Assembly (NCBI GenBank): GCA_006538405.1
Contig: BJKQ01000002.1
Coordinates: forward strand, 3,348,001 to 3,412,000
DNA length: 64,000 bases
Direction of reading: 5' to 3'
Source: Hansfordia pulvinata
Taxonomy: Eukaryota; Ascomycota; Sordariomycetes; Xylariales
The position numbers and the translations under genes were made by a program. This document shows, piece by piece, positions 43,997-55,245 of this stretch. The notes under the pieces were generated by a model. It saw only the letters and a program-made list of their open reading frames with translations, ran no database searches and was not told the DNA's origin. Position 1 is the stretch's first letter, and every line of letters begins with the position of its first letter.

Positions 43997-45788
43997 ATGA
44001 GCGACATTGAAAAACGCTCCGGGTCGCCCGGGTCTCCAGACGCCCACGAGGGTACTGCGACGGGGCTGCCCACAGACCCCGACGCAGGCCTGTCGCCGGA
44101 GGAGAAGCAAGAAATTGTACGCCCCCCTGCCAGTTCCTCGTGGGAACTTCGCTTCCGATTCTGATCAGGAGTGAGCTGACACATCCCAGGACCGGAAACT
44201 CGTTTGGAAGCTGGATCTCGTCCTGGTTCCTTGGGTAAGACTGCCGCAGAATGCGCCGTCTAGGCACGTCTCGTACTGACAAGCTCCCAGCTGTGTTTTC
44301 TCTACCTCCTCGCATTCTTAGGTAAGTAGAAAAATCCGTTGCGCCCCGTGATGCCACTCCTGACGGTGTCGTACAGATCGCACAAACATTGGCAACGCCA
44401 AAATCGCCGGCCTCGACGACGACTTGGGGATCACACAAGACCAATACCTTCTCAGCTTGACAGTGTTCTTCATAAGCTATGCGGTTTTCGAGCCATTGAC
44501 CAACATTATGCTCAAGCGGCTCCGGCCGTCGCTATTCATCCCTATCATCATGTGAGTTGGCCGCTGATGCTACTGTGCTGCGCCCTCCGTGCTGAACGGC
44601 TTCCAAGGTTTTTCTGGGGCGCCAGCATGACGGGCATGGGCTTCGTGTACAACAACAGCGGTCTGCTTGCTGCACGCTGGTTCCTTGGTCTTGCTGAAGC
44701 CGGCTTATTCCCGGGGATCAACTACTACTTGTCCTGCTGGTACAAGCGATCCGAGTTCGGAGTGCGCGCTGTGAGTATGCCCCTGCTGTATTACGCCACG
44801 AGCCACGCTCACCAGACCCAAACCAGGCTCTCTTCTTCTCCGGCGCTGCTCTGTCGGGCTCTTTTGGCGGCCTCCTCGCCGCGGCCATCGAGTTGATGGA
44901 CGGCATCGGCGGGCTGCAGGGCTGGCGCTGGATCTTCATCCTCGAGGGCCTGCTCACGGTCGTGGGCGCCCTCGTGTCGTTCTGGATGGTGCACGACTTC
45001 CCCAACGAAGCGCGGTTCCTGTCGGAAAAGGAGCGCGCGCGGGTCATCTACCGCCTCAAGATGGACCAGCAGGCGTCCGCCGAGAACGAGGAGTGGAGTA
45101 TGAAGTACGTCTACGCGGGCCTGAAGGACTGGAAGATGTGGTTGGGCATGATCATCTACATGGGGTGCGACATGCCGCTCTACGCCTTCTCGCTCTTCCT
45201 GCCCAGCATCATCACGGAGCTAGGCTGGAGCACCAACGTCTTCAAGTCACAGCTCCTGAGCGTGCCGCCGTACGCCGCGGGCGCGATCCTGACGGTCGTG
45301 GTCGGTTTCGTGGCGGACCGGACGCACCAGCGCGGGCTGTGCAACGTGTTTGTCAGCATGGTTGGCATCGCCGGGTTCATCATGCTCATCGTGTCGACGG
45401 ACCCGTCGGTCAAGTACGCGGGCACGTTCCTGGGCGCGAGCGGCATCTACCCGTGCATTGCCAACACCATCACGTGGGTGGCCAACAACTCGGAGGGCGT
45501 GTACAAGCGCGGCGTGGTCCTCGCTTCGTCATCGGGTGGGGCAACCTCAACGGCATCGTCAGCTCCAACATCTACCGGCACTCGCCCCGCTACTACGACG
45601 GCCACGGCACCATCATCGGCTACCTGGCCCTCGCCCTCTGCGGCGGCAGTGCCCTCATGTACTTCCTGCTGCGCCGCGAGAACGCCATCCGCCGCTCGGG
45701 CGGTCGCGACTATCGCGCCGAGGGGAAGAGCGAGCAGGAGCTCCGCGCCCTCGGCGACAACCGGCCGGACTTTATTTATACCCTGTGA
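43997..45788 (+). CDS. Dal5/Tna1-like MFS transporter (one frame break)
   Basis: Six exons in phase: 43997-44116, 44190-44234, 44291-44321, 44377-44551, 44608-44770, 44827-45788, about 498 residues. Exon 1 encodes a Ser/Pro/Glu-rich cytosolic tail. Then come RKLVWKLDLVLVPW, FLYLLAFLDRTNIGNAKIAG, YAVFEPLTNIMLKR, MGFVYNNSGLLAARWFLGLA, EAGLFPGINYYLSCWYKR and LQGWRWIFILEGLLTVVGAL, all characteristic of the anion:cation symporter family that includes nicotinate and allantoate permeases. Near 45521-45526 the frame shifts by one missing base: VYKRGVVL is followed by GFVIGWGNLNGIVSSNIYR only if a base is added. The C-terminus then reads RPDFIYTL before TGA. It is the second transporter of this family in the window and is more similar to the Tna1 type by its DRTNIGNAKIAGL block. 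Confidence 0.85.
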
Positions 45789-46840
45789 TGGCAGGTGCTG
45801 GATGCCGGAGGCTGGACTGGACATGATGGACCGGGAGAACACGAGAGCGTGATTCCCGAGCGAGCCGACATTTGGGTAATGCGGATGAACCGGCCGCTTC
45901 CTTGATGAAGAGGTGAAGAAAGAAAAGAGAGACTTCTGGAAAGCGATCAAAGCAAACGGCCAGGAGTTTGTGACGGCACACTTTGAAGCAGGCGGGATTG
46001 CGGTAGCAGAAGCTAACGCAGCCCCGCGGCATCCCCGACGCGGTCCCTATATATATCACGAATTTACACGGCACATACTCGTTCGTACCTGGACGCACAG
46101 CGGCGATTTGAAGTGGCTTTTGAAGGCGTGTGAGTGCGGCGGTATTGCTCCTGTCGTCTCCAGTGGTAATCTTCGTCAAGTACAATGTCACTATGTTCCT
46201 CGTGTACTCCGGGTGTTCGCCAAGCATCCATCGTGACTGCCGTCGCAGCCCAGAAAATACTAGCGGTCGGATTAGGTGAACTTCCACTGCTTCTGAATGG
46301 CAGGGACTCACTCTTTATGTCCCTCGTCCCTGCCTCTCCGCTACTGTTTACTGGACTTCCCAATTCTTGAAACATTCACTGATCTTCCACAGGCTGCCGT
46401 ACATAGTACCACCAGTGGTCAGTCGTCTCGACCTCCAACCCTACATCACCAACTGACCTTCTACCTTACCTACAGCCTGGCACGATTCCACCTGGAGCAT
46501 CACACTCCTTTGATTCTTGGATACCAACCTAGAGCACCCGTAGCGAGGCGTACCATGATTGGATAATCACAGCACTTGATTCCTCCATCAACCCACGTGC
46601 GCACACACGCACAGCCGCGGCCCAACAGCATCCAGACCTCAAGTCATCCGCCACATCCAGCAAGGAAAGCCAAGCCAAGGGGAGCGATGCTCAGGTCCCA
46701 GCTCGCCAAGCAACCACGATCTTTTCCCTTCGAGTCACATCTGGAGGCTCACAGGCCTTGATCGGGCGTCGGAGTCCACCTGATCTGCTCTCACTCTCTT
46801 TCCAACACCCCCTCGCTTCACCCTGACGCTGGGAAATGCC
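45789..46840. other. Intergenic region, no gene seen
   Basis: 3' region of the transporter and promoter/5' UTR of the GPCR gene. Frames on both strands are short and featureless. A short upstream ORF overlaps the next start codon. Confidence 0.55.
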
Positions 46841-46856
46841 ATGTCACAGCAGCTAG
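46836..46856 (+). promoter_or_regulatory. Upstream ORF overlapping the GPCR start codon
   Basis: ATG at 46836 begins a six-codon frame (MPCHSS) ending TAG at 46854-46856, overlapping the GPCR ATG (46841) in another frame. If it lies in the mRNA it would lower initiation at the main ATG. Inference only; the transcription start is not known. Confidence 0.45.
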
Positions 46857-48555
46857 ATGGTCTTGCCCCGCGTGAGGTCAACGAGGATGGAACCCTCACA
46901 ATCGACCAGGTCAACATTATCACAGCCCTCGAACGAACCAGTGCGTCCATATCCATGGTTGGCGTGGTGCTCGTCTTTGCTGCCTTTGGTGCTTTTAAAC
47001 GACTGCGCACGGTTCCCGGCACCTTTATCGTATTTGCTTCGCTAGCGAACGTTGGCGCCGGAGTTGCTTCAATGATGGGGTTCTCCGGCGTGCGGGCCGG
47101 CTTTTCCAGCCCTCCCTGCCAAGCCCAAGCGTTCATGCTGGAAGTGTGAGCTCTCCCCTCGCATCCGCACTCGTTGTTCAGCTCCATGCGACCAAGTGTA
47201 TTGAAGTGGCTGACGCAAGCCCACACCAGGTTCATTCAAGCAGATCCATGGTGGTCTTTCGCCATGGCGGTCAACATGTACCTGGTCTTCTTTTTCTCTG
47301 CCGACCCACAATCGTTCGTTGAGTACTGGTGGGTATACTGCCTCATCTGCTACGGGGTTCCTTTCGTGCCTGCGATCTGGCTTCTACTTGTTCGCGGCGT
47401 GGCGGGCGACGAGGTGTATGGAGACGCCACGGTAATTCTTTGTGATTCTCCTCTCACCGTCCTCGGCCAACCTGACCATTGCCTAGATATGGTGCTGGAT
47501 AGACCAGAACTGGAGCAATCTGCGCATCTACACATACTACCTCCCGATATGGACGTGCATTGGCCTTTCGGCGTGCATCTACGTCACGATCGGAAGCTAC
47601 GTATTCAGACATCGGAATCGGCTGCGCGACTTGACGCTGAACGGCGATGACAGTGCGCCTGTATCGAGCCTGCGAGGCTCCGGGTCGAAGGTCTGTTGCT
47701 CTACTCACGTTGGATGAACGCGGCGAATCGTGCACGACAATCCAAGACTGACCTTACTCATCAAAGAAATATTCCCGAGCTGTCGTCATGGGCACTGTCG
47801 ACGCGGAAGTCGTCCAAATCATCACCGAAATTGGTGAGCCAAACCACCCCGCGATATCCCGTCCAGAACCAACAGCAGTACGCGGCATCTTTGACGGGCC
47901 ATCCGGAGAGCCCCCGGGCCCAGGACGCCCAACCCCGAACTTGATGCCGCCTCACGTCTGGCCCACCATCACACGAATATCTGCATACCCAGCACCGAGG
48001 CTACGATTCCGATGCCGCGTGCGGAATGCATTCGACCGATGGATCAACAAATTTTCTCGCATGGACCCTGTGAAGCTGGCGTATCTGCGAACGTCGTTTG
48101 TCTTCACTATAAGTGTCATTGTGACATGGACCCCGAGCAGCCTCAACCGCATCCACGACCTGCTTTCCCGAGGGCACGCAAGCTTCGGCCTCAACCTCGC
48201 CAGCGCCGTTGTGCTGCCACTGCAAGGGCTGTGGAACGCGATCATCTTCTTCACTGCCAGCTGGAGCCCGCTTCGCGACGCTTTGTTAGAAGAGTGGGAC
48301 GCCATGAGAGGAAGACCAAGGGGATATCGTGTTGCGCAGTCTTGTCAACGGGAGATACAGAGGCGGAGAGCAGGATCCCTGGGCCGCAAGAGGACGAACA
48401 TCTCGGACTATCCCGGGAGGATCATAGATGCCCCGGACATCGACATGAGTGATCTGCTGTGTACGGCCACTTCATCTCCCGTGCACCTGTCTACCTCGCG
48501 CAACAGCACGGACACTGTACACATTTTTAGGGAGGGACGGGCGACACCGGCTTGA
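46841..48555 (+). CDS. cAMP-receptor-like (CrlA-type) seven-helix GPCR
   Basis: Fungal homologues of slime-mould cAMP receptors signal at the plasma membrane through heterotrimeric G proteins; ligands are unknown. Exons: 46841-47145, 47230-47431, 47487-47690, 47767-48555, all in phase. The product is 499 residues, or 469 if a GT-AG segment of exactly 90 nt at 47834-47923 (donor G|GTGAGC, acceptor CCCAG) is also removed. Helix 1 lies in ISMVGVVLVFAAFGAFKR, helix 2 in VPGTFIVFASLANVGAGVAS. Helix 3 follows CQAQAFMLEVFIQADPWWSF, with the usual Cys. Later come YGDATIWCWIDQNWSNLR and YYLPIWTCIGLSACIYVTIG. After a long third cytosolic loop, the last two helices lie near YLRTSFVFTISVIVTWTPSS and LPLQGLWNAIIFFTASW. 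The tail is basic and Ser-rich. Confidence 0.88.
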
Positions 48556-49961
48556 CTTTGTGTCTACATCCCGGGAGCAAAACTGTAGGTCGGGAACATC
48601 GCGCCAGGGGCCTCGACTCTAAGTGACGGGGTAGGATTAGACGCAACCCTCAGCACGATGTGCTTCAAGTTGAACGGTATGCTTATTTTTCTGTTGGTAG
48701 AGGCTGGACGCAAGTTTCTATTAAGAACCTATTTCAACCATCCGTCAACTATCGATATTCCCGTTCTGTTCTCCGGGTTCCACAACCCACAGATTTAGCC
48801 CGGCTGCGCAAGCTCACAAGAAGCGACCAAGTCACACAGATCGCTGTCACTTTCACATCGCGGTCGATCGAGTTATATCCGCCCAAGAACCGCATTGGAG
48901 ACAAGGGCCGCATCTTCAACGCAACTGGGCAACATCTGCCGAGCTGTGTCGTCTTGGCACCAATTCGCCATCGCCTGTCGTATGCAGGTCTGAGATGCCG
49001 GGATTCGGCCGGGCTATCCCTCTAATTAACCCCGCGCGTGCCTCCTTACTCTCGCCCGCCAACTCCCAGTCTTGCCTGTCGGGCAGAGACGGGACGCTGC
49101 GGAAAACGTATGCCAAGACGCGGGAGAACATCTGGCCAGGATCGGATTGGACAGACTCTGGAGGAAACCCTGGCGCGTTTATCCACGGAGCGGGGTTTGC
49201 ATTCGGCGGGCTGTTACGAGTAACTGACTCCCTGGCCTCCGTCCAGAGTCACACTCGTATGGCGTCGCAACGAGATCGAGGCTCCCCTCTCCCTCTCCCT
49301 CTCTTCCCCGGCCGTACTCGACAGCCCGCGCCGCCTGAATACTGGGGAAAGCATAACGTCAAGCACACCGTCATGACGAACACTGGCGCAATTCTTCTAC
49401 TCTTCTTAGTCAGGGTGGTACTGGACTACCTGCCGCCTTGCAACATCGTCATTGTGCATTCGAGCTTCCCGACGCGGTACAACCAGTGCCAGGAGAAAGA
49501 CAGCGGGAAAAGGTCGAGCCGTTGCTACCTCGACTGTGACGCCGTTGCGACCTCGTCTCCAACGAGCCAACCCCGCGCTGCACCCGCATTATCTCGAATT
49601 CGCGGCTTTAATCCGCAGCGGGATTGCCTCGTGCCTCTTTCAGAGGCATGTCTCTCGTATGCAGGCCTACACCCCACGCACACACAGCCGCGCTGCAGCG
49701 TGGGTGAACACAAATTCCAGTGGCACGTGAGAGGGTGGGAGCCGGCTCCGGAGCCTGTTGACCGCTGCCCCGTCAGGGCGCTAGGTATAAAAGCCAAGAG
49801 ATGGATCTCATGGGCTGTCTTGGACACGGCGAGGCGCGGGGTACAGTCGTGATATCTATGCTTGCAGTTACCGGCGTCGTTTCTTCCCCCTTTATCTCCA
49901 TCAGGATTTCCCTCTAAATCGCCCCAAGCTGTCGTCCAAGAAAAAGGGAAGAAAGATCAAA
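48556..49961. other. Intergenic region, no supported gene
   Basis: A 285-codon plus frame (48995-49852) is open but lacks domains, has no coherent splice pattern and contains irregular amino-acid composition. I treat it as chance. The last 100 bp is the 5' leader of the peptidase gene. Confidence 0.5.
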
Positions 49962-52618
49962 ATGATGGGCAAAGCCACCACGGTGGCAGCATTTTTGCTG
50001 CCGCTGCTGCTGTCACCCGCCGGCGAAGCGTGCCAGAGGGAGCGCCGGTTCGCGGCCCCTCCCACGGACGCCTCAAAGCGGAGCGTCACGCCGCGGGCGC
50101 CGCTGAGCGTGGACGAGGCTTTGCTCGTCGATTCCGTGTCCTCAACGACGCTCGACCAGTGGTCGTACTACTACACGCACGGACAGCACCTGGCGGGGCG
50201 CAACCAGACCATGGCGCAGTGGACGGCGGATCGTTGGACGGACAGCGGGCTCAACGCCAGCGTGGTCTCGTACGACGTGTGGCTCAACTACCCCGTGTCC
50301 AAGTCGCTGAGCGGCGTGCTGGGCGCGGACGGCGTCCAGTACCAGCCCACGCTGGCGGAGGACGTGCTGACGGCCGACGAGACGACCAGCTACCCAGACC
50401 GCGTGCCGACGTTCCACGGGTACTCGGCCAGCGGGCTCGTGGAGGGCGCCGAGTACGTGTACGTGGGGCGGGGCCAGAAGGCGGACTTTGACCGGCTGGA
50501 GGCGCTCGGGGTGCCGCTCGAGGGGCGGGTGGCGCTGGCGCGGTACGGCGGGCCCTTCCGGGGGCTCAAGGTGCGCAACGCGCAGGACAGGGGCATGGTC
50601 GGGGCGGTCATCTTCACGGACCCGGGGGACGACGGCAACGTGACCGAGGCGCGCGGGCACGCGGCGTACCCGGCGGGGCCCGCGCGGAACCCGTCGTCTG
50701 TGCAGCGAGGCAGCGTCCAGTTCCTGTCGGTGTACCCGGGGGACCCGACCACGCCCGGCCACCCGTCGCTTCCTGGCGCGGCGCGCGGCGACGGGGCCGA
50801 GGTGCTGCCGCGGATTCCGTCGCTGCCCATCTCGCAGGCGGACGCGGCGCCGCTGCTGGCGGCGCTGGCGGGCCACGGGCCGTCGGGCGAGGAGGTCGGG
50901 CGGGAGGGGTGGGTGGGCGGCGGGGTGCTCCCGGGCAGCAGCAGCAGCGGCAACGGGTCGTACTGGACGGGGCCGGTGCCGGGGGCGAAGCTGCGGCTGG
51001 AGAACCGGATGGAAGGGGTGGTGACGCCGATCTGGAACGCGATCGGGGTGATCAACGGGACAGCCGGGGACGAGACGGTGGTGGTGGGGAACCACCGGGA
51101 CGCGTGGGTGGTCGGGGGCGCGGCGGACCCGAACAGCGGCAGCGCGATCGTGACGGAGCTGGCGCGGGCGCTGGGCGGGCTGCTCGAGACGGGTTGGCGG
51201 CCGCGGCGCACCATTGTGCTGGCGTCGTGGGACGGGGAGGAGTACGGGCTGGTGGGCTCGACGGAGTGGGTGGAGGAGTATCTGCCGTGGCTGACGGGGA
51301 CGGCCGTGTCGTACCTCAACGTCGACGTGGGCGTGTCCGGGCCGCGCCCCGGCATCTCGGCGACGCCCGAGCTGCACGCCGCCGCCCGCGAGGCCATGCG
51401 CAAGGTGCTGTGGATGGACTCGGGCCGCACCATGTTCGACGTGTGGAGCGACGACACGGGCGGCGAGGGCGAGGGCGAGGTCGGCGTCCTCGGCAGCGGG
51501 AGCGACTACACGGCCTTTGTGCACAATGGTATTGGCTCGGTGAGTCTTTTCTCTCTCCTCTCCTCTCCTCTCCTCTCCTCTCCTTCTCTTTTAGCTCTGT
51601 TCCATCCACTCCCCCCCCCCTCTCTTTGAGTGCCTTTCTCCCGCTTTTCCAAGGCTTTCAGGGGCTTCGGATCCCATGTCCCGCATGTGCTGACTGAATC
51701 GACTGCCTGGTGCGTGCGTCCACGAGCGCAGATCGACATGGGCGCCGACGGAGGCCCCGACGACCCCATCTACCACTACCACAGCAACTACGACTCGTAC
51801 CACTGGATGGCCACCCTGGGCGACCCGGGCTTCCTGGCGCACAAGTCCATGACGCAGGTGAGATGGAGCGGCCCTTTCCATACATGTGCCGGGAGGATCC
51901 ATCAGGGGGCTTGTCGAGGCAGCTGGCAAAACATGTACTGACTTATATACTCTCATCTCCTCCCTCTCCTTGCAGTACCTTGCTCTGCTGACCTACTCGC
52001 TCGCCTCCCCCGAGCTGATCCCCTTCGACCTCCCCAACTACTCGGCCCAGATGGAGCTCTACTGGGACGACCTCGTGGCCACCGTGGACGCCGCCGGCGC
52101 CGGCGCCGACCTGGACCTGTCGCCCCTCCGTGTGTCCCTCGACGAGTTCAGGGGCCGCGCCGACGCCGTCGAGAAGCTCGCGCAGCAGGCCGCCGAGACC
52201 GCCGACGCCGCGCTGGTCCGCGAGGTCAACACCAGGTACCGGGACTTCCAGCGCGGCTTCGTCTCGCAGGGCGGGCTGCCGAACCGCACGTTCTACAAGT
52301 GAGTTGTTGGTTTGCTTACTTACCTCCCTTCGCCCCCAAGAGTTTCTTCTCCTCGCTTCTTCTGCTATGACGGACACGTTCGCATCGCGGCAACCGGCGG
52401 CAGTCATGTGCGACACCACCTCAGCGGCTGACCAGGATACCCACACTTGGGGGACCAAGACATCTCATCTTCGCCCCCGGGCAGGACACGGGTACGCGCC
52501 GACGACGTTCCCCGGCATCACCGAGGCCGTCGAGGCCGGGGACCTGGGCCTGGCGGCCGAGTTTGTCCAGAAGACGGCGGCCGCGGTGAGGGCGGCGGGG
52601 GATATCCTCCAGGTGTAG
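49962..52618 (+). CDS. Secreted M28 glutamate-carboxypeptidase-II-like peptidase (one frame break)
   Basis: Four exons: 49962-51539, 51732-51857, 51976-52298, 52460-52618, about 728 residues. The N-terminus (MMGKATTVAAFLLPLLLSPA) is a signal peptide or anchor. Next are a protease-associated domain (PLEGRVALARYGGPFRGLKV), the M28 zinc-binding core and a TfR-like dimerisation domain at the C-terminus. Metal ligands are recognisable: VGNHRDAWVVGGAADPNSG (His about 378, Asp), WDGEEYGLVGSTEW (Glu pair), LNVDVGVSG (Asp) and IYHYHSNYDSYHW (His). The family trims acidic dipeptides or C-terminal glutamate. In exon 4 HLIFAPGQDTG is in one frame and YAPTTFPGITEAVE in another. One extra base at the GGG 52490-52492 joins them. 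The exon 4 acceptor (CCAAG|ACATCTC) was chosen because it preserves FYKHLIFAPG. Confidence 0.88.
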
Positions 52619-52880
52619 AGCAGAGGGGGGTCAACAAGGGGAACGGTCGTCCTTTGATAAGTTTCTGTAAGTTCCGCTCAAGACAGCACGTGGCTGTACA
52701 CTGCTTGCTTCATATGCACGGAAGAGCCGAGTACGAGAAGTATGATATTTAAATTGGCATTCTGCACACACACACCACGCCCCTCCTCTCGTTGAACGAA
52801 GAGTTGCACACCGATGTCCTCTGAGCTATATGCAAGCCCGACTTCACCCACAGCCACATCCCCGGAGGCTTGTTTGCCTC
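52619..52880. other. Short convergent 3' region
   Basis: Space between the M28 peptidase stop and the stop of the minus-strand cysteine-rich protein. AT-rich 3' UTR-like DNA. Nothing else is seen. Confidence 0.55.
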
Positions 52881-53616
52881 TCACGAGCAGACGGGGCTGG
52901 TCGACGGCGCCGACGCCGAGCTGGACGGGTTGGTCTGCCCGCAGCCTGCCGCCACCCCTCCGATGGTGTCGTCCACGGCGGCGCTGTACGCTGCGCCGCA
53001 GTTGGGGTCGCTTCTCATCAGGTTTATTTCTTGGGTCAGTACATACGTCAAGTAAGAGGCAGAGAAAGAGAGAGAGAGAGAGAGAGACATGTGACAAACC
53101 TCGCGCCCCCGCTGGCATTGTTAAAGTAGGAGCACACGTCGTGCGAGAAGCAGTCCTGCGTATACGCGTTGCCGATGGCGGCGCCCGAGCACCCGGCGCC
53201 GCAGCGGCCGTTGCACGAGTAACTGTAAATTTTTTATTAACATTCTTCTTCTCGGAGGGCATTGTGACACCCCCGCGAGTTTGATCTTGATGTGGTTCAC
53301 TATGCAACTGGCCTTTCCGGGACCGCTGATGGGGGGTTGGGTTAAGAAGGAGGGAGTTTGGGTTAGGGAGGGGGAAGACTCACTCGCCCCCGGCGCTGTT
53401 GGTGCCGAAGTTGCTGCCCACGACGCCGGTGAAGGTGCAGCTCTGGCCCGCGCTGTTGGTCCAGCTCGCCGTCGCCGTCGCCCCGATCTGCAGGCACGCG
53501 ATGGCCCGACCGGCCAGCCTCCTGGGCGGGTCGGCGGCCACCGCGGCGAGAGACCCGGCGGGGAGGAGAAGGAGGAGGAGGGGGAAGAGAGATGTGGTTG
53601 TGGTGTAGGCGAGCAT
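52881..53616 (-). CDS. Secreted cysteine-rich protein with a PLA2-like CxxHDxC motif
   Basis: Three exons built from splice signals: 53616-53384, 53222-53100, 53010-52881, giving 161 residues and stop TGA. The N-terminus (LFPLLLLLLPAGSLAAVAA) is a signal peptide. The middle exon encodes YSCNGRCGAGC and QDCFSHDVCSYFNNASGG. The Cys-x2-His-Asp-x-Cys arrangement is the catalytic/disulfide core of secreted phospholipases A2 and of PLA2-like fungal proteins. The end reads SDPNCGAAYSAAVDDTIGGV then a Ser/Pro-rich tail. The second intron has two usable acceptors three bases apart (GAG|AAG|C). The downstream one gives GGASDPNC, the upstream one adds an Arg. Whether it has lipase activity is unknown. 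It could instead be a structural secreted protein using the same disulfides. Confidence 0.75.
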
Positions 53617-55245
53617 GATTCTCTTCTTTCTTTCTAGCCTCGGGGATCTTTCTTTCGGATTCCTCTTTTCTTCAAAAGAGCGTCCAGGCTCGGGCGAGAT
53701 GTGCGGCACAGTTTCCTTTTCAGTCGTGATCGAAACAACTGGCTTCCGGGAGGTTGACGTTGGGGAAGAGAAACAATGCGCACGTCGTCGTGAAACTCTT
53801 CAGAACGGACCTACAGTCCCACGGACCCCGCCAAGACGACCACGGCTCTCCCGAGCCCCCTCCCCTGAACAGCGTGGCCGCGGGTCTGTCTCCGCCTTCA
53901 CCCGCGATGCAAGTCTAGAGAAATGGCAAGAGGAGGACGGCTTTGAAACGAAGCTTTCCCCGGAGGCCAGGTTCCGCGGAGCCGGGGTGTCCGCTGTGAG
54001 GGGATATATCCGTAGTGGGCGAGCAGGTTTCGGGGACGGACGGGAGACACACCCCTTGTCCGACTTGAGAAGGGCCGCGCCGGCGTCTTCGCCGTCTTCG
54101 TCGTCGTAGTGTTGCTTTGCCAGTCACGCCGTCGCAGGGGTGGATGACAGCAGATAATGCGAGAGTTGGGGTTGCGGGGGGGGGGGGGGCCGAAAACTAC
54201 AGAGGGAGAAAAGCTTCTCCAACTCGAAATCTCCCAGCGGACGAACCGGCGCCAAACCCCTGTCTCCCTTTTCCCACCACCATCTCACTCACCATCGCGA
54301 ACCCCCACCCCCCGGGAAGCAGCAGCAGCCGCTGTGGGGAACAAGCGGACCGATCCGGAGTGAGGGGGAGGGTTCTACTCTTTCTCGTAACGGTCGGCGA
54401 GAGTCGAGATCTTTCTCTGCTCTGGGCCGGGACGCGCTCCCCATCTCAGGCACACTGGCCTTTTCCCGATGTTGCTTGGGAAGAATGCGACTCTGTTCTT
54501 CCGCCTGCTGCGATGGCCGGCGGTGGTGTGGACGACGGACGCACTCTCAAAGGGGAAAGGGCTGTTTCCCAGTCGATTATACTGCAGGGTACCATTAGCA
54601 CTCGTATAGCACGGAGCCGTCGGGGTTATGCCAGAGTGGTGCGATGACCAGGAACCTGGGATTTGGGTGTGAGGATTCTTCGAGAGCTCTGGGGCACTCT
54701 GTAGTCAATCGGCAAGGGCGGCTCGGAATTCGGTAGGGGGCTTGCGCAGGCACAAGGCCTGACTGTCGGTGGGCAAGCAAGAAAACTCGAGGCGAGAGCC
54801 AAGGGGAACCTGTAGTCTAAGCCGTGTTGCTCTGCTGTCTATCTATCTTACCCAGTACTCTATATCATGATTGTTGCGTCTGGCATATCCACCATACGTC
54901 TCTTCTATGGCTGTGTTCGACCAGGTCGTAAACGCGGGTCTCTACCGCGTGTCTGTGGCCACCACCCCTTACTGACTTGGTCCCCAAGTAGCGGGTCATC
55001 TCTTCCCCTGTTCCCATCGAATCTCCTGTCGACCCTTGCGTGCCGGGACGACACCAAACGTCGCTTCGGCCGCTCTGTGGCCTGTACAAGCGCTTTTGTT
55101 TGGTCCCTGCGCACACGCATCCTTTCCCCATGCTTTGGCTTTGGTGGTTCCGTGCCTGAAGTTCAGGTATCAGACCCTGTGATGGCTTGCTCTCGATCGT
55201 CTTTCCCTACCGGCACTTCACTCACCCGGCTGGGACAGCCCCTTC
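53617..55245. other. Intergenic region, no gene seen
   Basis: Contains a G12 run near 54178 and GCC/GTC-rich stretches. Open frames (54117-54647 plus; 54865-55131 minus) have no signal, domain or splice pattern. Confidence 0.5.

Noticed and set aside
48995..49852. 285-codon plus-strand open frame
   Set aside because: Low-complexity and irregular composition, no domain, and it ends in the leader of the peptidase gene.
50142..51524. 460-codon minus-strand frame antisense to the M28 gene
   Set aside because: A GC-rich coding strand leaves the antisense frame open; the Arg/His/Pro-rich product is a shadow.
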